Shown in pieces: positions 21,551 to 32,704 of a DNA stretch of 64,000 nucleotides. Position numbers and translations under genes: made by a program. The notes under the pieces are model-generated. The model worked only from the letters and a program-made list of their open reading frames with translations. It was not told where the DNA came from and made no database searches. Source of the stretch: Adiantum capillus-veneris (taxonomy: Eukaryota; Streptophyta; Polypodiopsida; Polypodiales; Pteridaceae); assembly GCA_014529385.2 (NCBI GenBank), contig CM043944.1, positions 172,982,740-173,046,739 on the forward strand. The letters run 5' to 3'. Each line of letters starts with the position of its first letter. Position 1 is the first letter of the stretch.

Positions 21551-23085
21551 TGGTTGACAATAGTAAAGAAAGTGAAATTAATGTTGATAGCTTTGATTTT
21601 GCTGATGAGCAACCTACTAATGATGCCCTTATGCTTGTTAATTACATTGTTTCTAGGCTTCAACAAGCCATGGGCAATCCATCCCTCCAAAGTGAAGTGG
21701 AACGATAGCTATGTGCTCATGGGATTCTCCAAAACTCCCTTCCAAGAAGAGAGAGTACCTAGGAAGCCTCCTTGTGAGACTTCCAAAAGAGGCCTCTCTC
21801 CGATAAGGGAAGAAGAAGAGGATCCGTACGAAGGGCTCAAAAATCTACTACTTGACAACGCATCTCCTTCCCAAAGGAGAACTCAAGTTTCAATGGTAGA
21901 GCCCCCACCGAAAGAGTGAGAAAGAAGTGAGTCTCCTGCCACCTCGATGGAGATGGCTCCATGAAGAGGCCGGGCAAAACGCTCTCCAACACCCTAAATG
22001 GAGAGGATCATCGCACACTTCTCCACACCATAATTCAAAGAGGGACAATAGAAAACAAGAGAATAAAAATGTGAGAAAGAGGTCACCCTCTTCTCCATCT
22101 TCTTCATCCTCTTTCTCTTAGGAAGAAAGTGATGGTGCAAACAAGGAGGAACAAGGGAAGAAAAAGGCGAGAAAGAGTTCACCCTCTTCTCCATCCTCCT
22201 CAAATTCTTCCTCCTGAAGAAAGTGATGGTGCAACTTTCAAACCACCAAAAAGAAGAGGCCATAGGAAATCCTATGCCACATGAAAGAGGTCATCCAAGC
22301 TCAAGAAGTTCAAAGAGGGAGGAAAGAACATCTCTTTCCTTACCTACGATGGAACCTTTGGTGCTACGGACAAAGTCCTTCACGGAGTCCTCTAAGCTAT
22401 GCCATGTAGTTATGCATTTTCAAAAGTCTGCCAGACAATGGTGATCTAGCCTACGAACAAACGGTGAAGCTCCCCAAACATGGAAAGCTTTAAGAGCTTC
22501 CATCATGAAGCAGTTTTTGGCTACCGATGCCAAAGACAAAGTACTCACCAAATGGCAAAGCTTAAAGCTCTCTCCCTACGAATCTATTCACAAATATGTA
22601 GACAAGTTTTGGGACTTACATCTCAAAGCCGCTGTCTTCAAAAAGATGGATTTTGGAGAGCAAAAGCAACAATTTTGTGCGGGTCTAACTGAAGATATGG
22701 TGGAGTATGTCAACTCCCAAAGGCCACGCACCATATATGCGGTCATACACCATACCATGGTGGCTTCACGAATCAATTTCCAACAAGGGGCTAAGAGAAA
22801 CCTTAAGCCCATGGAGAACAAGGACCGTCATAATGAGCCTAAGGGGAAGGACACAGTCCAAAAGTCTCCTAAAGGCAACGCCAACAACAACAAAGCTAAG
22901 GAGAAGGGAGTTTATAAAGGCAAAAATAAACTCTCTCCTGAAGAGCTTGAGCGTTATTGTAAAGATAACCGTTGCTTCAAGTGCCGAGAGCAAGGGCATG
23001 CCTATCATGCTTGTCCCCACAAGAATACACAAAATGAGCCTCCTAGAGCTACCTTTGTTGAAATCCAAGAAGAGGATGCTCACCA
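21551..23085 (+). pseudogene. gag, element C, broken early then open
   Basis: Start codon 21551 (MVDNSKESEINVDSFDFADE). The N-terminus is open to a stop near 21706. The Arg/Ser-rich region and the start of capsid (21930-22440) contain stops, frameshifts and a deletion before FTESSKLCHVVMHFQKSARQW. From 22505 the frame is open: MKQFLATDAKDKVLTKWQSL, then the CX2CX4HX4C knuckle CFKCREQGHAYHAC near 22975-23016. This frame runs on into protease, so gag and protease were translated as one polypeptide. Confidence 0.8.
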
Positions 23086-23583
23086 CAAAGGATCTCTTCT
23101 ATGCCATGCTTGGGAAAAGGTAAGAGAACATGATGCTTTTATTCTCTTTGACCCTAATTCTACTCACAATTTCATATCCACAGAGTTGGCCACCAAGCTA
23201 GGCATCCAAGCCTATAAGATGGGAGATGTCCTACCCGCCAATGATGCTTTCAAGGGGCAAGAAGCTTCAGTCACTCACTTAATTGGGAAATTGTCCAAAG
23301 CTATGTGGACAAGGAGGACTTCTTTATCTCTCCTCTCAAGCATGAGGATGCAATCCTAGGGGCACCATGGTTTGATCGCATGGCTGCCAATGTTAAATTT
23401 CCTGAAAGGCAAATCTACTTTAGGTTCAGGGAAAAAGATATGTACATAGATGCTAAGGAGTTGGGTAACACCATACCCATTGTACATACGCAAGCTTTTA
23501 ATAAGTCAATAAAGAGCTCTATTTCCGTGTACACGATTTTTGTGAAAGATTCTCAAAATGAACCTAATGCTTTAGCAAAATAA
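23086..23583 (+). pseudogene. aspartic protease, element C, frameshifted
   Basis: AFILFDPNSTHNFIST gives the active-site block (D-P-N). At about 23295 a short deletion (AGGCTCCATGC-type sequence present in B is missing before CCAAAGC) shifts the frame. The second part (23305-23583) carries DAILGAPWFDRMAANVKFPE. It ends at a TAA at 23581. Confidence 0.75.
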
Positions 23584-23705
23584 AATATAAACAATCATAA
23601 GGAATTAGAGTCATCCGATTTTCTCAAGGGATTTCAAGATGTTTTTATTGGTGACATCCCTTGTGAACTACCTCATTTATTTTTCTCAAGCTCAACAAGA
23701 GGATT

Positions 23706-24555
23706 ATGCGGCAAGTGCATGAGTTAGTTGAGAAGGGCATGGTTAGGCCTAGCTCATCTCCATTTTGTTCACTCGTGTTATTAGTGCAAAAGAGAGACGG
23801 TACATATCGTATGTGTGTTGACTATAGAGCACTAAATAGGATCAATATCAAGAATAGGTTTCCCGTTCCACGAGTAGAAGACCTATTTGATAAGTTGCAA
23901 GGGTCGACCTACTTCAGTAGGATTGACCTAAAAAGTGGCTACCATCAAATAAGGATAGTTGATCAAGACATTGTAAAGACCACCTTTCGTACTACGTTTG
24001 GTCTTTATGAATACATTGTCATGCCTTTTGGCTTGACCGATGCACCAGCCACATTCAACCGCTTGATGAAGAAGCTATTCAAGTCTCACCGAACCTTTAT
24101 TGAGTGTTCTTTGATGATATAATCATCTACTCTAATTCACTAGACAAACACAAGCAACACCTCCATGTAATATTTCAAGTCTTACGAGAGAAACTCTATA
24201 TTAATCGAAAGAAAAGTGAGTTTTTCTTGCAAGAGATTCGGTATTTAGGTCACATTATCTCTCAAGATGGCATCGAAATGGATCCTTCAAAGCTAGAGGT
24301 AATAAAAGGATGGCCTAATCCAAGGAATCTACATGAACTAAGAAGCTTTATAGGTATGTGTGCATTCTATAGATGCTTCATAGAAAAGTTCTCACAAATC
24401 GCGGGACCATTACATGACTTAACAAAGAAAAACGTTAGGTATACATGGTCTTCCAAGGAGAACAATGCTTTTGAAAGGCTAAAAGAAAAGCTTATCTCTC
24501 AACCTTTGCTTACACTGTTGGATCTCTCAAAGCCATTTGAGGTCCAATGTGACGT
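23706..24555 (+). pseudogene. reverse transcriptase, element C
   Basis: Open stretches 23706-24122 and 24104-24580 overlap in two frames through a one-base loss near 24105. The blocks [70 protein letters not shown] and LHELRSFIGMCAFYRCFI are present. The palm is nearly whole, but the split lies just before the catalytic FFDD box. The frame then reads FEVQCD and falls into the RNase H deletion at about 24556. Confidence 0.85.
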
Positions 24556-24576
24556 ATTGATCCCGATTTTAGAGAT

Positions 24577-25985
24577 GTGATTTCAGCCCTTGCACTAGGG
24601 AAGAAAGAGGAACCATTTACCTTACAAGATGGTTATCTTCTCTATGGCAATAGACTATGCGTTACTAACTCACTACGTGTGAAAGTAATGTATGGATCTC
24701 ATGCTCCTCCTTATGCGGGGCATAGAGGGGTTCAGTCTACCTTAAAAGGGATAGAAACATATTTCTATTGGCTTGCCATGAAAGCAAACATACAAGACTA
24801 TGTTTCTAAATGTGTGGTATGCCAAAAGACGAAGTTTGATAGAGGGAAGCAACCTGGATTGCTTCAACCTTTGCCAATCCCTAATTCACCATGGGAGAGC
24901 ATATCCATGGATTTTATCTTTGGATTGCCTAAGTCTATCCATGGCAATATGCAAATACGGACGATAGTAGACAAGTTCAGCAAACAAGTCATTTTATACC
25001 TGTCACAAAGACTACCAAAGCCCATCAAATGGCAACCCTCTTCATATCACAAATCTTCAAGTACCATGGCTTGCTAATGTCCATAATATCGGATAGAGAT
25101 CCTAGAATGACCAATAATTTCTAGAAGGGTCTCTTTGAGAATTTAGGGACAAGGCTAAACTTTTCTTCAGCCTATCACCTGCAAATGGCCAAAGTGAAAT
25201 AGCTAACCTAACAATTCTTGATCTACTAAAACCCTACTACGTAACGGAAGTGGATCAAAGGTCCCAATTGGAGAAGAGCTTACCCTTAGTAGAGTATACC
25301 TACAATAATATTGTACATACCTCCACAGGAAAAGCACCTTTCGAGGTAATTGAGGGAAGATCCAAAAATTCCCTACTACTTAAGGTACACGAGAAAATCT
25401 TCGTTGCACATGAGTATAGCCGAGACGTACAACAATCTTTCCAAAAGATTAAGGATGCTATCTATATCTCACAGCAAAGGCAAAAGGCTACTGCTGATAA
25501 GCACAGAAGAGCCCAAGCCTTTAAAGAAAATGATTGGGTCTTGCTTAAATTTCCCAAGGCTCGATTAAGGCACACGACGGGCAAGAATCCTATGGGACAC
25601 CAAAAGTACTATGCTAAGCTAGCAAAAAGGTACTATGGTCCCTTCGAGATTCTTAGACCAATCAATGAGATGGCCTATCAACTCAATTTGCCCAGTCACT
25701 GGCTCATACACAATGCTTTCCATGTGAGCCTACTAAAGCCTTACAAAGGAGAGCCACCTCAAGAACCAACTACTGAAGACCCACCGGAGATCGAGGACCA
25801 AGAAGAGGTGTTGTAGCCTGAGTCCATTCTCCAACATGAAGACAAGGTATTGAGAGGCGGTAAGATTATCCGACGGTATCTTATTAGTTTAAGAACTATC
25901 CTTTTGGAGATGCTAGATGGATGCAAGGCATACAAGTAAAGGATAACCTAAACCTTGTCAATGCTTACAATGCTCCCCTAGAGTA
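24577..25985 (+). pseudogene. integrase with chromodomain-like tail, element C
   Basis: Zinc region GHRGVQSTLK...CVVCQK is intact, with both Cys and the His pair. The first catalytic Asp is in SMDFIFGLPKS. A frameshift near 24985, a stop near 25123 (TAG) and an 8-base loss in the DGQSE region (near 25185) break the core. The C-terminal part (25250-25816) is open for 188 codons: [17 protein letters not shown], the GPY/F-like [12 protein letters not shown] and [17 protein letters not shown]. Then a chromodomain-like tail follows in shifted frames to 25985. Confidence 0.8.
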
Positions 25986-26340
25986 AGCAAATGTAAAAAA
26001 ATTTAAAATGAACAAAGTTTTTGTCTTATAAGACTCTCTTTTTCTTTATTGTGCACAAATGTTAAGAAGTATGCATGCTTAGGATCAAGTTTGCGGAGAC
26101 GACGTCTTCCAAACACCAAGTAGATCTTGTCACTCTACTATGGAAGATTGATAGGACTAATGCGTAGACATGCTTGTGGCAACTTAGGCTCTCAAGTGCC
26201 AAATGGATTAGTCATCCATTCTGGAACGATGTTGTAGGGTAAAATAGGGATCCTCTACCCACTAGAAAAAGGACTAATGACTAGGCTTTATCTTCTCTAC
26301 CCCATAGTCGAGGATGACTATGATTTCAAGAGAGAGGTAA
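25986..26340 (+). other. 3' UTR and PPT of element C
   Basis: Non-coding, alignable to 13401-13743 of B, ending with the CAAGAGAGAGGTAA purine tract against the 3' LTR. Confidence 0.7.
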
Positions 26341-27932
26341 TGTCATGATAAGTAATATTTAATTCTCCTAAATGATTTTCTCATGTTAAATTGATCATTT
26401 AATATGGGAAAGTACCAGGGGAGAAAAAGCTAGAATATTGGTTAGGCTGCTGGCAGACCGGTCACAGTAGGGATCCAAAGGAGGGAAAATAGGGATCCAA
26501 AGGGGGGGCCATCTGCAAAAGAGAAATGTGCATCAATGGGCTTCAAAGACCCTAAGGTTCATCCCATTAAGACTTCCAAAATGCGAAGGTTCCAAACTTC
26601 AAAGATTATGTCCAATGGTCAAGCTTAGGGTAAATTGGATGCTTTTGGGAAGACTCAAAAGTCTTCCCACATCCCTATCCTTGAGGGGGCAAGCCCTTTT
26701 AGTAGGGGATGAGAGAGAAACACACACACAATCTTGCAAGCTCCCTTTACACAAAGGGCATAGTGGACACATGTCAGCTCCCTAGCCCAGTTGCCCCCAA
26801 GGTGCATTCAAATCCTATTGGATGGCCATAAAGGTGGACCAATGAGAATTAGGCTAGAGTAAATTTAGTTTAATTCATTTAAAAACACTTGATAAAAGAA
26901 CCAATAGAAATTAAGCTCTCTAGAAGACTATGGGACAGTCTCCCAAGGGGTCCAATGAGCATTCAGCAACCCAATGGCTTGCCTGATTCCTATTGGCCAG
27001 AAGACTAAGGGGTCCAATGAGAGTTTAATTGCATTATTAAAATACCTAATGCTCTAACAAAAGGGGAAAGGGGGACACATGTCACAAGGCTATCACTTAT
27101 GCTTCTGACTTGTCATTGGCTAAGCTTTGCAGGGTCCACTAGGATGCCAACATGTGCAATTAGCAAGAGGGGTCGACCAAGAGAGAGAGGGGGCTAATTT
27201 TTGCAAGGCATTTTCACTTACACACACACACAAGCTCATGTGTGGAGTAAAGAAGACTATCTCCTTTTCAAGCTTTAATGGAAAGCTCATCATCTACTCC
27301 AAGCTTGTGAGAAGGGAGGCCTACACCAACAACTCTTGGCTTTGTGATGTAAATCCAACCAAGAGCCAAGCTCCAGTGCATGCTCATCTCCTCTACCATG
27401 CTAATTACTAAGCTATGATAAGCTACTATGAGTGATTATGTGAGGAGACATACTTCTTTCTCGTAAGAATACTCCTTCCTCTCGATCTACTCTTATACCC
27501 CGCTAGCTCACCATCTTCGAAGGTGTGTGAGGTCTTGGGTCTGAGACCATGAGGGAATTGATGTTGTGTTTTATAAGTGTGAGATTGGTGCTTGAAGCTT
27601 CCATCTTCATTCAACCAGCAAGTTATTGAAGGAACACAAAGTATTGTATTGTAAAATGTCTCCCTTGATGGGGGAAACCTATAATACAAAGCCTTTTGGA
27701 GCGGGGACCGGCTCCATGTAAATCCGGTCCTCAACTGTTGTCAATAGTTTAATTTCTCTCTCTCTTTTTGAAGTATTGTTCATGCCTATCTAACTAGGTG
27801 TTATGCTTTTGTTGCTCTCTCCATCCAAGCACTCTTGCTATGCTCATTAGGAATCTATTCTAATGAAATGCTCACTATGTCTATGTTATTTTCCGCTACA
27901 CATAAGTTACTAGTAGACCATTAAATGTTACA
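26341..27932 (+). repeat. 3' LTR of element C
   Basis: 1592 bp, starting TGTCATGATAAG and ending AAATGTTACA. Same family as 13744-15271. The U5 hairpin GACCGG / CCGGTC is intact (27704-27730). An additional segment near 26530-26600 is absent from the B LTR. Confidence 0.9.
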
Positions 27933-28520
27933 ATAACCTTGGTTTTACCAAGGTTGACAGACAAACCACTATCGTGGGCAAACCTATGCAAAGCATCCAA
28001 GTGGTCCCTCTGGAGTGTGTACATGCCCCACTATTGACCTGTATAATTCCATGATCCGCCAAATCAGTTTTGTGGGTACTCCCATCTCCTATAGTATGCG
28101 CATCAATCTAGTTATGGGCACTGTGTCAAATGCTTTGTGAAAGTCCACAAAGCTACAATAGATTAGTGTCCCATGTGATCTGCCTCCTCAATAATGGCTC
28201 TGAGTGTCAGAATGTGGTCAAGAGTAGAAAAACCTCTCCTGAACCTTGCCTGCCTTGCTACACGTATACCTCCCTCTTTGTCCATCTACTTAGTTGCTGC
28301 TCAAGAATGGATGTGTACAATCATGCCAATGTGTATCCAATCATGTTAGTGAGACAATTCCCAAGCTCCATAGGGTCTCCTAACTTGAAGATAGGTACAA
28401 TAGTAGATAAACTCCAAGTATCAAGCAGGCCCTCACACATGGCACGGTTGAACATCACTGTTAGACGCTCTGCAAGTAGAATCCCTGACATGTATAAAAT
28501 GCTCAGCCACTAAGCCACCA
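27933..28520 (-). pseudogene. LINE (non-LTR) reverse transcriptase fragment
   Basis: Minus-strand reading gives GFSTLDHILTLRAIIEEADH near 28240-28180, then a decayed KAFDTVP-like block near 28120. Next to the gypsy LTR is DALHRFAHDSGLSVNLGKTK (about 28000-27940), a typical plant LINE RT stretch just after the catalytic YADD region. The YADD block itself seems deleted. Stops and shifts occur throughout. It is cut at 27932 by the end of element C, so the LINE may have been C's target. Confidence 0.65.
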
Positions 28521-28596
28521 TGATCACATGCTCTCCCAGTCGCCTACCTAGACTTTGATATATAATAAAATAAATACCTAAAAGCCAAAATAAATA

Positions 28597-29022
28597 ATGG
28601 GATCACATTGGGCAGTTCACTTGAGACGCCACTCTAACAGTGTGGAGGAAGCACTGCCATGGCAACATATGAGAGATGATGGGGGAACTATTGTTGTTTG
28701 GCCTCTGATGTTGAAGATGTTACCTGAGGAAAATGCAGCAGAGATAGATATTGATGGTGCAACATTCAGTAGAGGTGAGGGGATTAACACCATAGGCAAA
28801 GGGGTTATGGACTATGTTCTGAGGTCTAGGGTTAGGACTAGCAGGAATGAGGGGGACCCTAAAGAGGAAGAGGACGACCCATCAAGTCAGGTTAATTGGG
28901 CTCGAGGGTGTGTGCAAGTCAATGATGGCGACACGATATTTGGAGTATGTATTGTGCATGTATCTCCCTCTAGCTCATGCTCTTTCACTTTGTATCTCCC
29001 TACGTGCCTTCTAGATATATGA
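28597..29022 (+). CDS. unrecognised ORF, 141 codons
   Basis: Open from MGSHWAVHLRRHSNSVEE to LPTCLLDI. The middle is acidic (EGDPKEEEDDPSSQ). No domain, signal peptide or membrane segment that I recognise. There is no clear promoter or splice context, and it sits between a LINE fragment and a SINE, so it may be chance or part of an old repeat. Low confidence as a gene. Confidence 0.2.
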   Translation: MGSHWAVHLRRHSNSVEEALPWQHMRDDGGTIVVWPLMLKMLPEENAAEIDIDGATFSRGEGINTIGKGVMDYVLRSRVRTSRNEGDPKEEEDDPSSQVNWARGCVQVNDGDTIFGVCIVHVSPSSSCSFTLYLPTCLLDI

Positions 29023-29084
29023 ATGTTGCCTACATAGTGACTTGTAGAGAAAAGTACCTAAACCATCATTCCGTTATAACGGGT

Positions 29085-29275
29085 AAGCCTCGTGACTAAA
29101 TGACATGGGGTTTTAAATGACCCCCCACCCATGGGATCGACGGTGCACGATTGAGGGCTGCGATCTCGAGGAGATCAAACGATGACCAAGAATCGGGCAG
29201 CGGGTGCGGGGTCAGGGATTCGAACTCGGATGGGCGGTGTGGCAGTCCGATGGGCTAACCAAGCGTGCATATGCA
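29085..29275 (-). mobile_element. tRNA-derived SINE-like sequence
   Basis: On the minus strand, TGGTTAGCCCATCGG (A-box like) and GAGTTCGAATCCC (B-box like) are about 30 bases apart, as in RNA polymerase III internal promoters of tRNA-derived SINEs. The sequence around them does not fold as a full tRNA. The tail extends left towards about 29040. It lies some 350 bp upstream of the gene at 29624. Confidence 0.6.
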
Positions 29276-29470
29276 TTTCGTTGAAAAGTGTGTGTGTTCA
29301 CATTTATTTATGCTTGTTTGAGTTTACACACTGAATGTCCGAGTTTACTTTTTGAAAAATCTGACGACGTACGGTGTCTCTGCTTTTGTGCGTGCACTTC
29401 TTCTCCATGGATCCCATGGCTAGGGGGTCATTTAAGACCCCGCGTTCTTTAGTCTTGAGGGTCACTAACC
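29085..29470. repeat. imperfect inverted repeat flanking the SINE-like sequence
   Basis: 29090-29140 (GACTAAATGACATGGGG ... CCCATGGGATC) is matched by the reverse complement of about 29405-29460 with roughly three quarters identity by eye. The arms enclose about 270 bp including the A and B boxes. It may be a folded-back SINE pair or a MITE-like unit. Confidence 0.5.
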
Positions 29471-29623
29471 TAAGAGACCAATCACCTTTGTTTGGGGTCC
29501 GGACCAAAAAATTAAAATTCTTATAAAGGGTACTTAACACTCAGTCAGTGGGATATTCAACACCAAAGCACTAAAGCCCGTAAGTCTGTAAGATATTTGG
29601 TTACGAGGGTTCTGACTGCGGAG

Positions 29624-30529
29624 ATGGATCCTCTGGGGTTTCTTGGTTCCACGGACCCGCGAGCGCCCTTCATACTGCAGAATGGGCTCAATAGCATCAG
29701 AGGCTTACATGGGCTTAACCCCTTGGCCACCATCAGCGGTATCGGCACAGAGCTTCCTCGGGACGTGCGTGGGCGTGGCAGGCTAGCCCGTGAAGAGGCC
29801 CTCTTGGAGGCCAAAGTTGTGCAGATCATCATCGCAGGCGACCCGCAAACATTGAAGCCCAATTCTGGCCGCTCTGTTGCCGTCGGTGACCACCATATCT
29901 GTGTTGCTTTCCACGATGACCTGAATTCTGGATACCGCGTCTGGGAGTGGCATGGCCACATCCTCATGTACGATGATGAGAATGGCTATGTCCCAGAGTA
30001 TGTGTATGGGAACTTCTTCCAGCCTTTGCCCAAGAACAGCAATGGGCTTTCAAATGTTGTGAATGGCATTGGGCTCTCTGGTGCAATCATGAGCAATGAG
30101 AAGGAAGAATCCGTCGTTCACCGGACTGGAACAAAGTAAGTGGCATCTTGATTCAGCTATATTGGGTCAAAATGAGATATGTTTGCTGTCTGTAGACAGA
30201 CCCTCATCGCTTCTCATGTAAAAGATGTTGTCTGCTTGGTAGCTGCGGTGGTGTGTGTTTGTGTACGTCGTGATGCAGACAACCACTCCCAAGTATCACG
30301 CTTGGAGGTGGTTTTGCCCATGAAAACCCACAATCCTGTAAATTCCTTTAGGGATGATGTATTAGACAATGTCCTTGAAGCAAGTCTGGGCTGTTATACT
30401 TAAAAGAAATCCTCTTCCAAATTTTTGCTCTTCTGGACAGACAGCATACATAGGGCCAGTGTTTATCGGTTGAATTTACTCTTACTTGTACATTTTTTTA
30501 TGTTAAAAACATCCATTTCTCTGAGCTGA

Positions 30530-30563
<34 letters not shown>

Positions 30564-32064
30564 TTCAATGAGCTTGTTAGGGCCGAAATGCAATCACACA
30601 AATGTTTTCCCATTGTTTTTAGTCATGTCGTTCCTAACACATGCACGTGCTGGGAAACTACGTTCAATTTGTGTTTGTGTTGCAGGAAATGCTGCCCCTA
30701 GCTGCTGGAAACGTGCTTCTGCGTTTCTGGCTGGGGCATGCGTTCCTAACTGTTTGGAACGTCACAGCATGAAGACTTCCACGCTGCTCTAAAAAAAAAA
30801 GGCACGCTAGCATTTATTAATATATCTTGGCCCATCTAAATTAGCCCTTGCTTGCTGCAGAGGTATTTGAACCAAGCACCCCTCCATTAAAAAGAAGCCC
30901 TCTTATCCAGAATCTGAACCTGAAAACCAAAGAGGGAAAAACCATTTACACAGAGCAGATTATTTTCTCTGCACAGCATAGAACCACGGAACTCTACAGA
31001 ATTCTCCTCTCGGCATAATCACATGTGAGGAAAGCTTTTGTGTGTACGTGTTGATGCGAGAGGAAGACTTTATGGTCTATCTTTGAATTTTTGTGTGGTT
31101 GGCTACTCTCAAGTGGGTGTACCTGTCGATTCGTGGTCCTAGTTGCCGTTTCATTTTCTTAAATGCATGTCAACGTTTCATGTTCATAAATGCAGGTCGA
31201 CGTTTCCAGTTTTGAAACGTTTCGCGCAACACAGCTTTGGGTAGATGTATGCTGATGGCTTGTCACCGTTGCTATTTTGCGGCCTATCTGTTTCCATGGG
31301 GCCTCTATGCTTATAGTTGAACACAATGGTTGCTGGTTTTCTTTTTCTCTTGCTAGATTCTACAAAGAATTCTCTTGCGATCTTGTCTTGTACTGGCAGT
31401 CCTTCGTTGCTCACTTTCCGATATGTTATCTCAATAGCAGTGGCGCAAAGTGTATCGAAGGCGCTTTTTCATGTGCTTAATGGGTGGGGTTGCAGTTGTC
31501 AAGCTCTTGAAAGTGTGTAGATTTTATGGTGTATGACTATTTGTCTATGCACCATTTGGTTGGGTGGAGAAGCACTCTTTCCTTGTCATCTTTGCGGATC
31601 CGTTGACAGAGTGTTAGGAAGGCAAGCAGCAGGCCGAATCATCTGGCTTGTCTCAGAAAATTGGTATCATCTATCCCAAACAAGAGTTGTGGTTTGTTTT
31701 AGCAGTAATTACAGGCTCCGGAATATTGCAGATGTATGTAAAAGGTTTTTGACAAACCAGTTTGGTAATTCTGCACCCTTTGTAACAACATAGTATACTT
31801 ACCGAAAAGGAATTGCACCATTGATCATGCAACTGAAAGGTGTGATTCATGAAACCCGTGGCACAAGCTCCCTTGCTGTAGGTGTCCCTGGTTCCATGAC
31901 AACTATATAGGTCTTTAAACTATCTACCTTTTATACACAGCTGCAAAGCGTCAGGCTTACGTCTCTGGGATGATTGGATGCGTGTGACCCATTATTTCTA
32001 TGTCCACAGCAGGCCGGTCAAGCTCCAGAATTCCTCTGTCGCAGTAGTTGGAATGAGAAGGTGA
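29624..32064 (+). CDS. conserved-looking host protein, two exons, 187 aa
   Basis: Exon 1 runs 29624-30135, from ATG (MDPLGFLGSTDPRAPFILQ) to a consensus donor GTAAGT at 30136. Exon 2 runs 32013-32064, ending in TGA, after a pyrimidine-rich acceptor ending CACAGCAG. Exon 1 ends in phase 2, and the joined frame gives the C-terminal KPVKLQNSSVAVVGMRR. The acceptor is a NAGNAG tandem: splicing three bases earlier (exon from 32010) keeps the frame with one extra residue. The middle has IIIAGDPQTL, VAVGDHHICVAFHDD, GYRVWEWHGHIL and GYVPEYVYGNFFQPL. No transmembrane segment or known catalytic motif is visible and I cannot name the family. Its coding sequence is clearly richer in G+C than the flanking repeats, and there is no internal stop. 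An unspliced reading would stop two bases after the donor (TAA 30137-30139). Confidence 0.65.
30136..32012 (+). other. intron of the gene at 29624
   Basis: GT...AG intron of 1877 bp, inferred from phase-compatible exons. It contains a (TG)n run at 30531-30560 and no retroelement coding sequence. Short ORFs inside it (such as 31184-31414 on minus) look like chance. Confidence 0.55.
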
Positions 32065-32662
32065 GGCGGCAGTTCTTGTAAAATTGAAGCCTTAAGGACC
32101 AATGGAATTTGAGCTCTTAAATGAAATTTTTGGATCATTTCTGATTTGGGTACAAAGTCAGAATTGGTTTGGTCTGTTGTGCTTCAGGATGGATGAAATG
32201 TTGATGTCGAATTATGTATGCATACGCATTTGAATATTGTCTTTATATGGGCCTTCAGATTAAAAGTATGTGCTAGAATTTCCTTGTTGAACTTTTAGCT
32301 CCTGTTCACATGTTTCTTTAATGTTTTTATCTCCTAAAAGAAAGCATGCTCATTTTTAAGCTCGCAAGGGTTTCCCATAATTGGTGTGACAGACAAAGGG
32401 ATGGTTTCAAAACGCATCTAATTGTGAGTGAATTGTGCAGTTGGATGTGACTCGGATTTTGATGGTTTGAGGGTGTCGGGTTATCTAATTGTGAGTGATT
32501 GTGCATCAGTTGGGAGGGATTGTGTAGTTGGATGGGTATTCACTAGTGGATTAGGGTGTAGAGGCAATTGTGCGTGTTCCGGATGTGTTTCCCATTTCCC
32601 CTTTCCAATGTCAGGGGTCATCACGGTGTAACCTTTCTTGTCTCAGATTTCTTAATAGACAT
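32065..32662 (+). other. 3' flank of the gene, no further gene seen
   Basis: Probable 3' UTR (T-rich, with TTTGAATATTG-like far-upstream signals near 32230) followed by sequence with local G/T-rich repeats around 32420-32560 (TTGTGAGTGA, GTTGGATG). No supported ORF. Confidence 0.35.
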
Positions 32663-32704
32663 TGCTCTTCTTGCAATAGAAATGGTCACGCTACAGAAGA
32701 TTGT
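32663..32704 (+). pseudogene. isolated CCHC zinc-knuckle relic
   Basis: Encodes CSSCNRNGHATEDC (CX2CX4HX4C) followed by WAK, the form of a retroelement gag knuckle. It is embedded in a 75-codon ORF (32570-32797) with no other gag sequence that I can recognise, so only the motif is supported. Confidence 0.5.

Larger units (their letters stand above)
20753..27932 (+). mobile_element. Ty3/gypsy element C, B family
   Basis: Truncated 5' LTR (20753-21133), PBS, gag, protease, RT, integrase, chromodomain-like tail, PPT and a complete 3' LTR (26341-27932). It is the closest relative of B in the window and has longer open frames. About 375 bp covering RNase H are missing at 24556. The left end of the LTR is cut near copia F's start, the right flank is a LINE fragment, and no TSD can be recognised because the left end is incomplete. 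Confidence 0.85.

Noticed and set aside
29200-29275. A tRNA gene on the minus strand
   Set aside because: A and B boxes are present but the anticodon and acceptor stems do not pair; it fits a tRNA-derived SINE better.
31184-31793. ORFs within the intron of the gene at 29624, on both strands
   Set aside because: They overlap each other, have no recognisable domains and no splice support.
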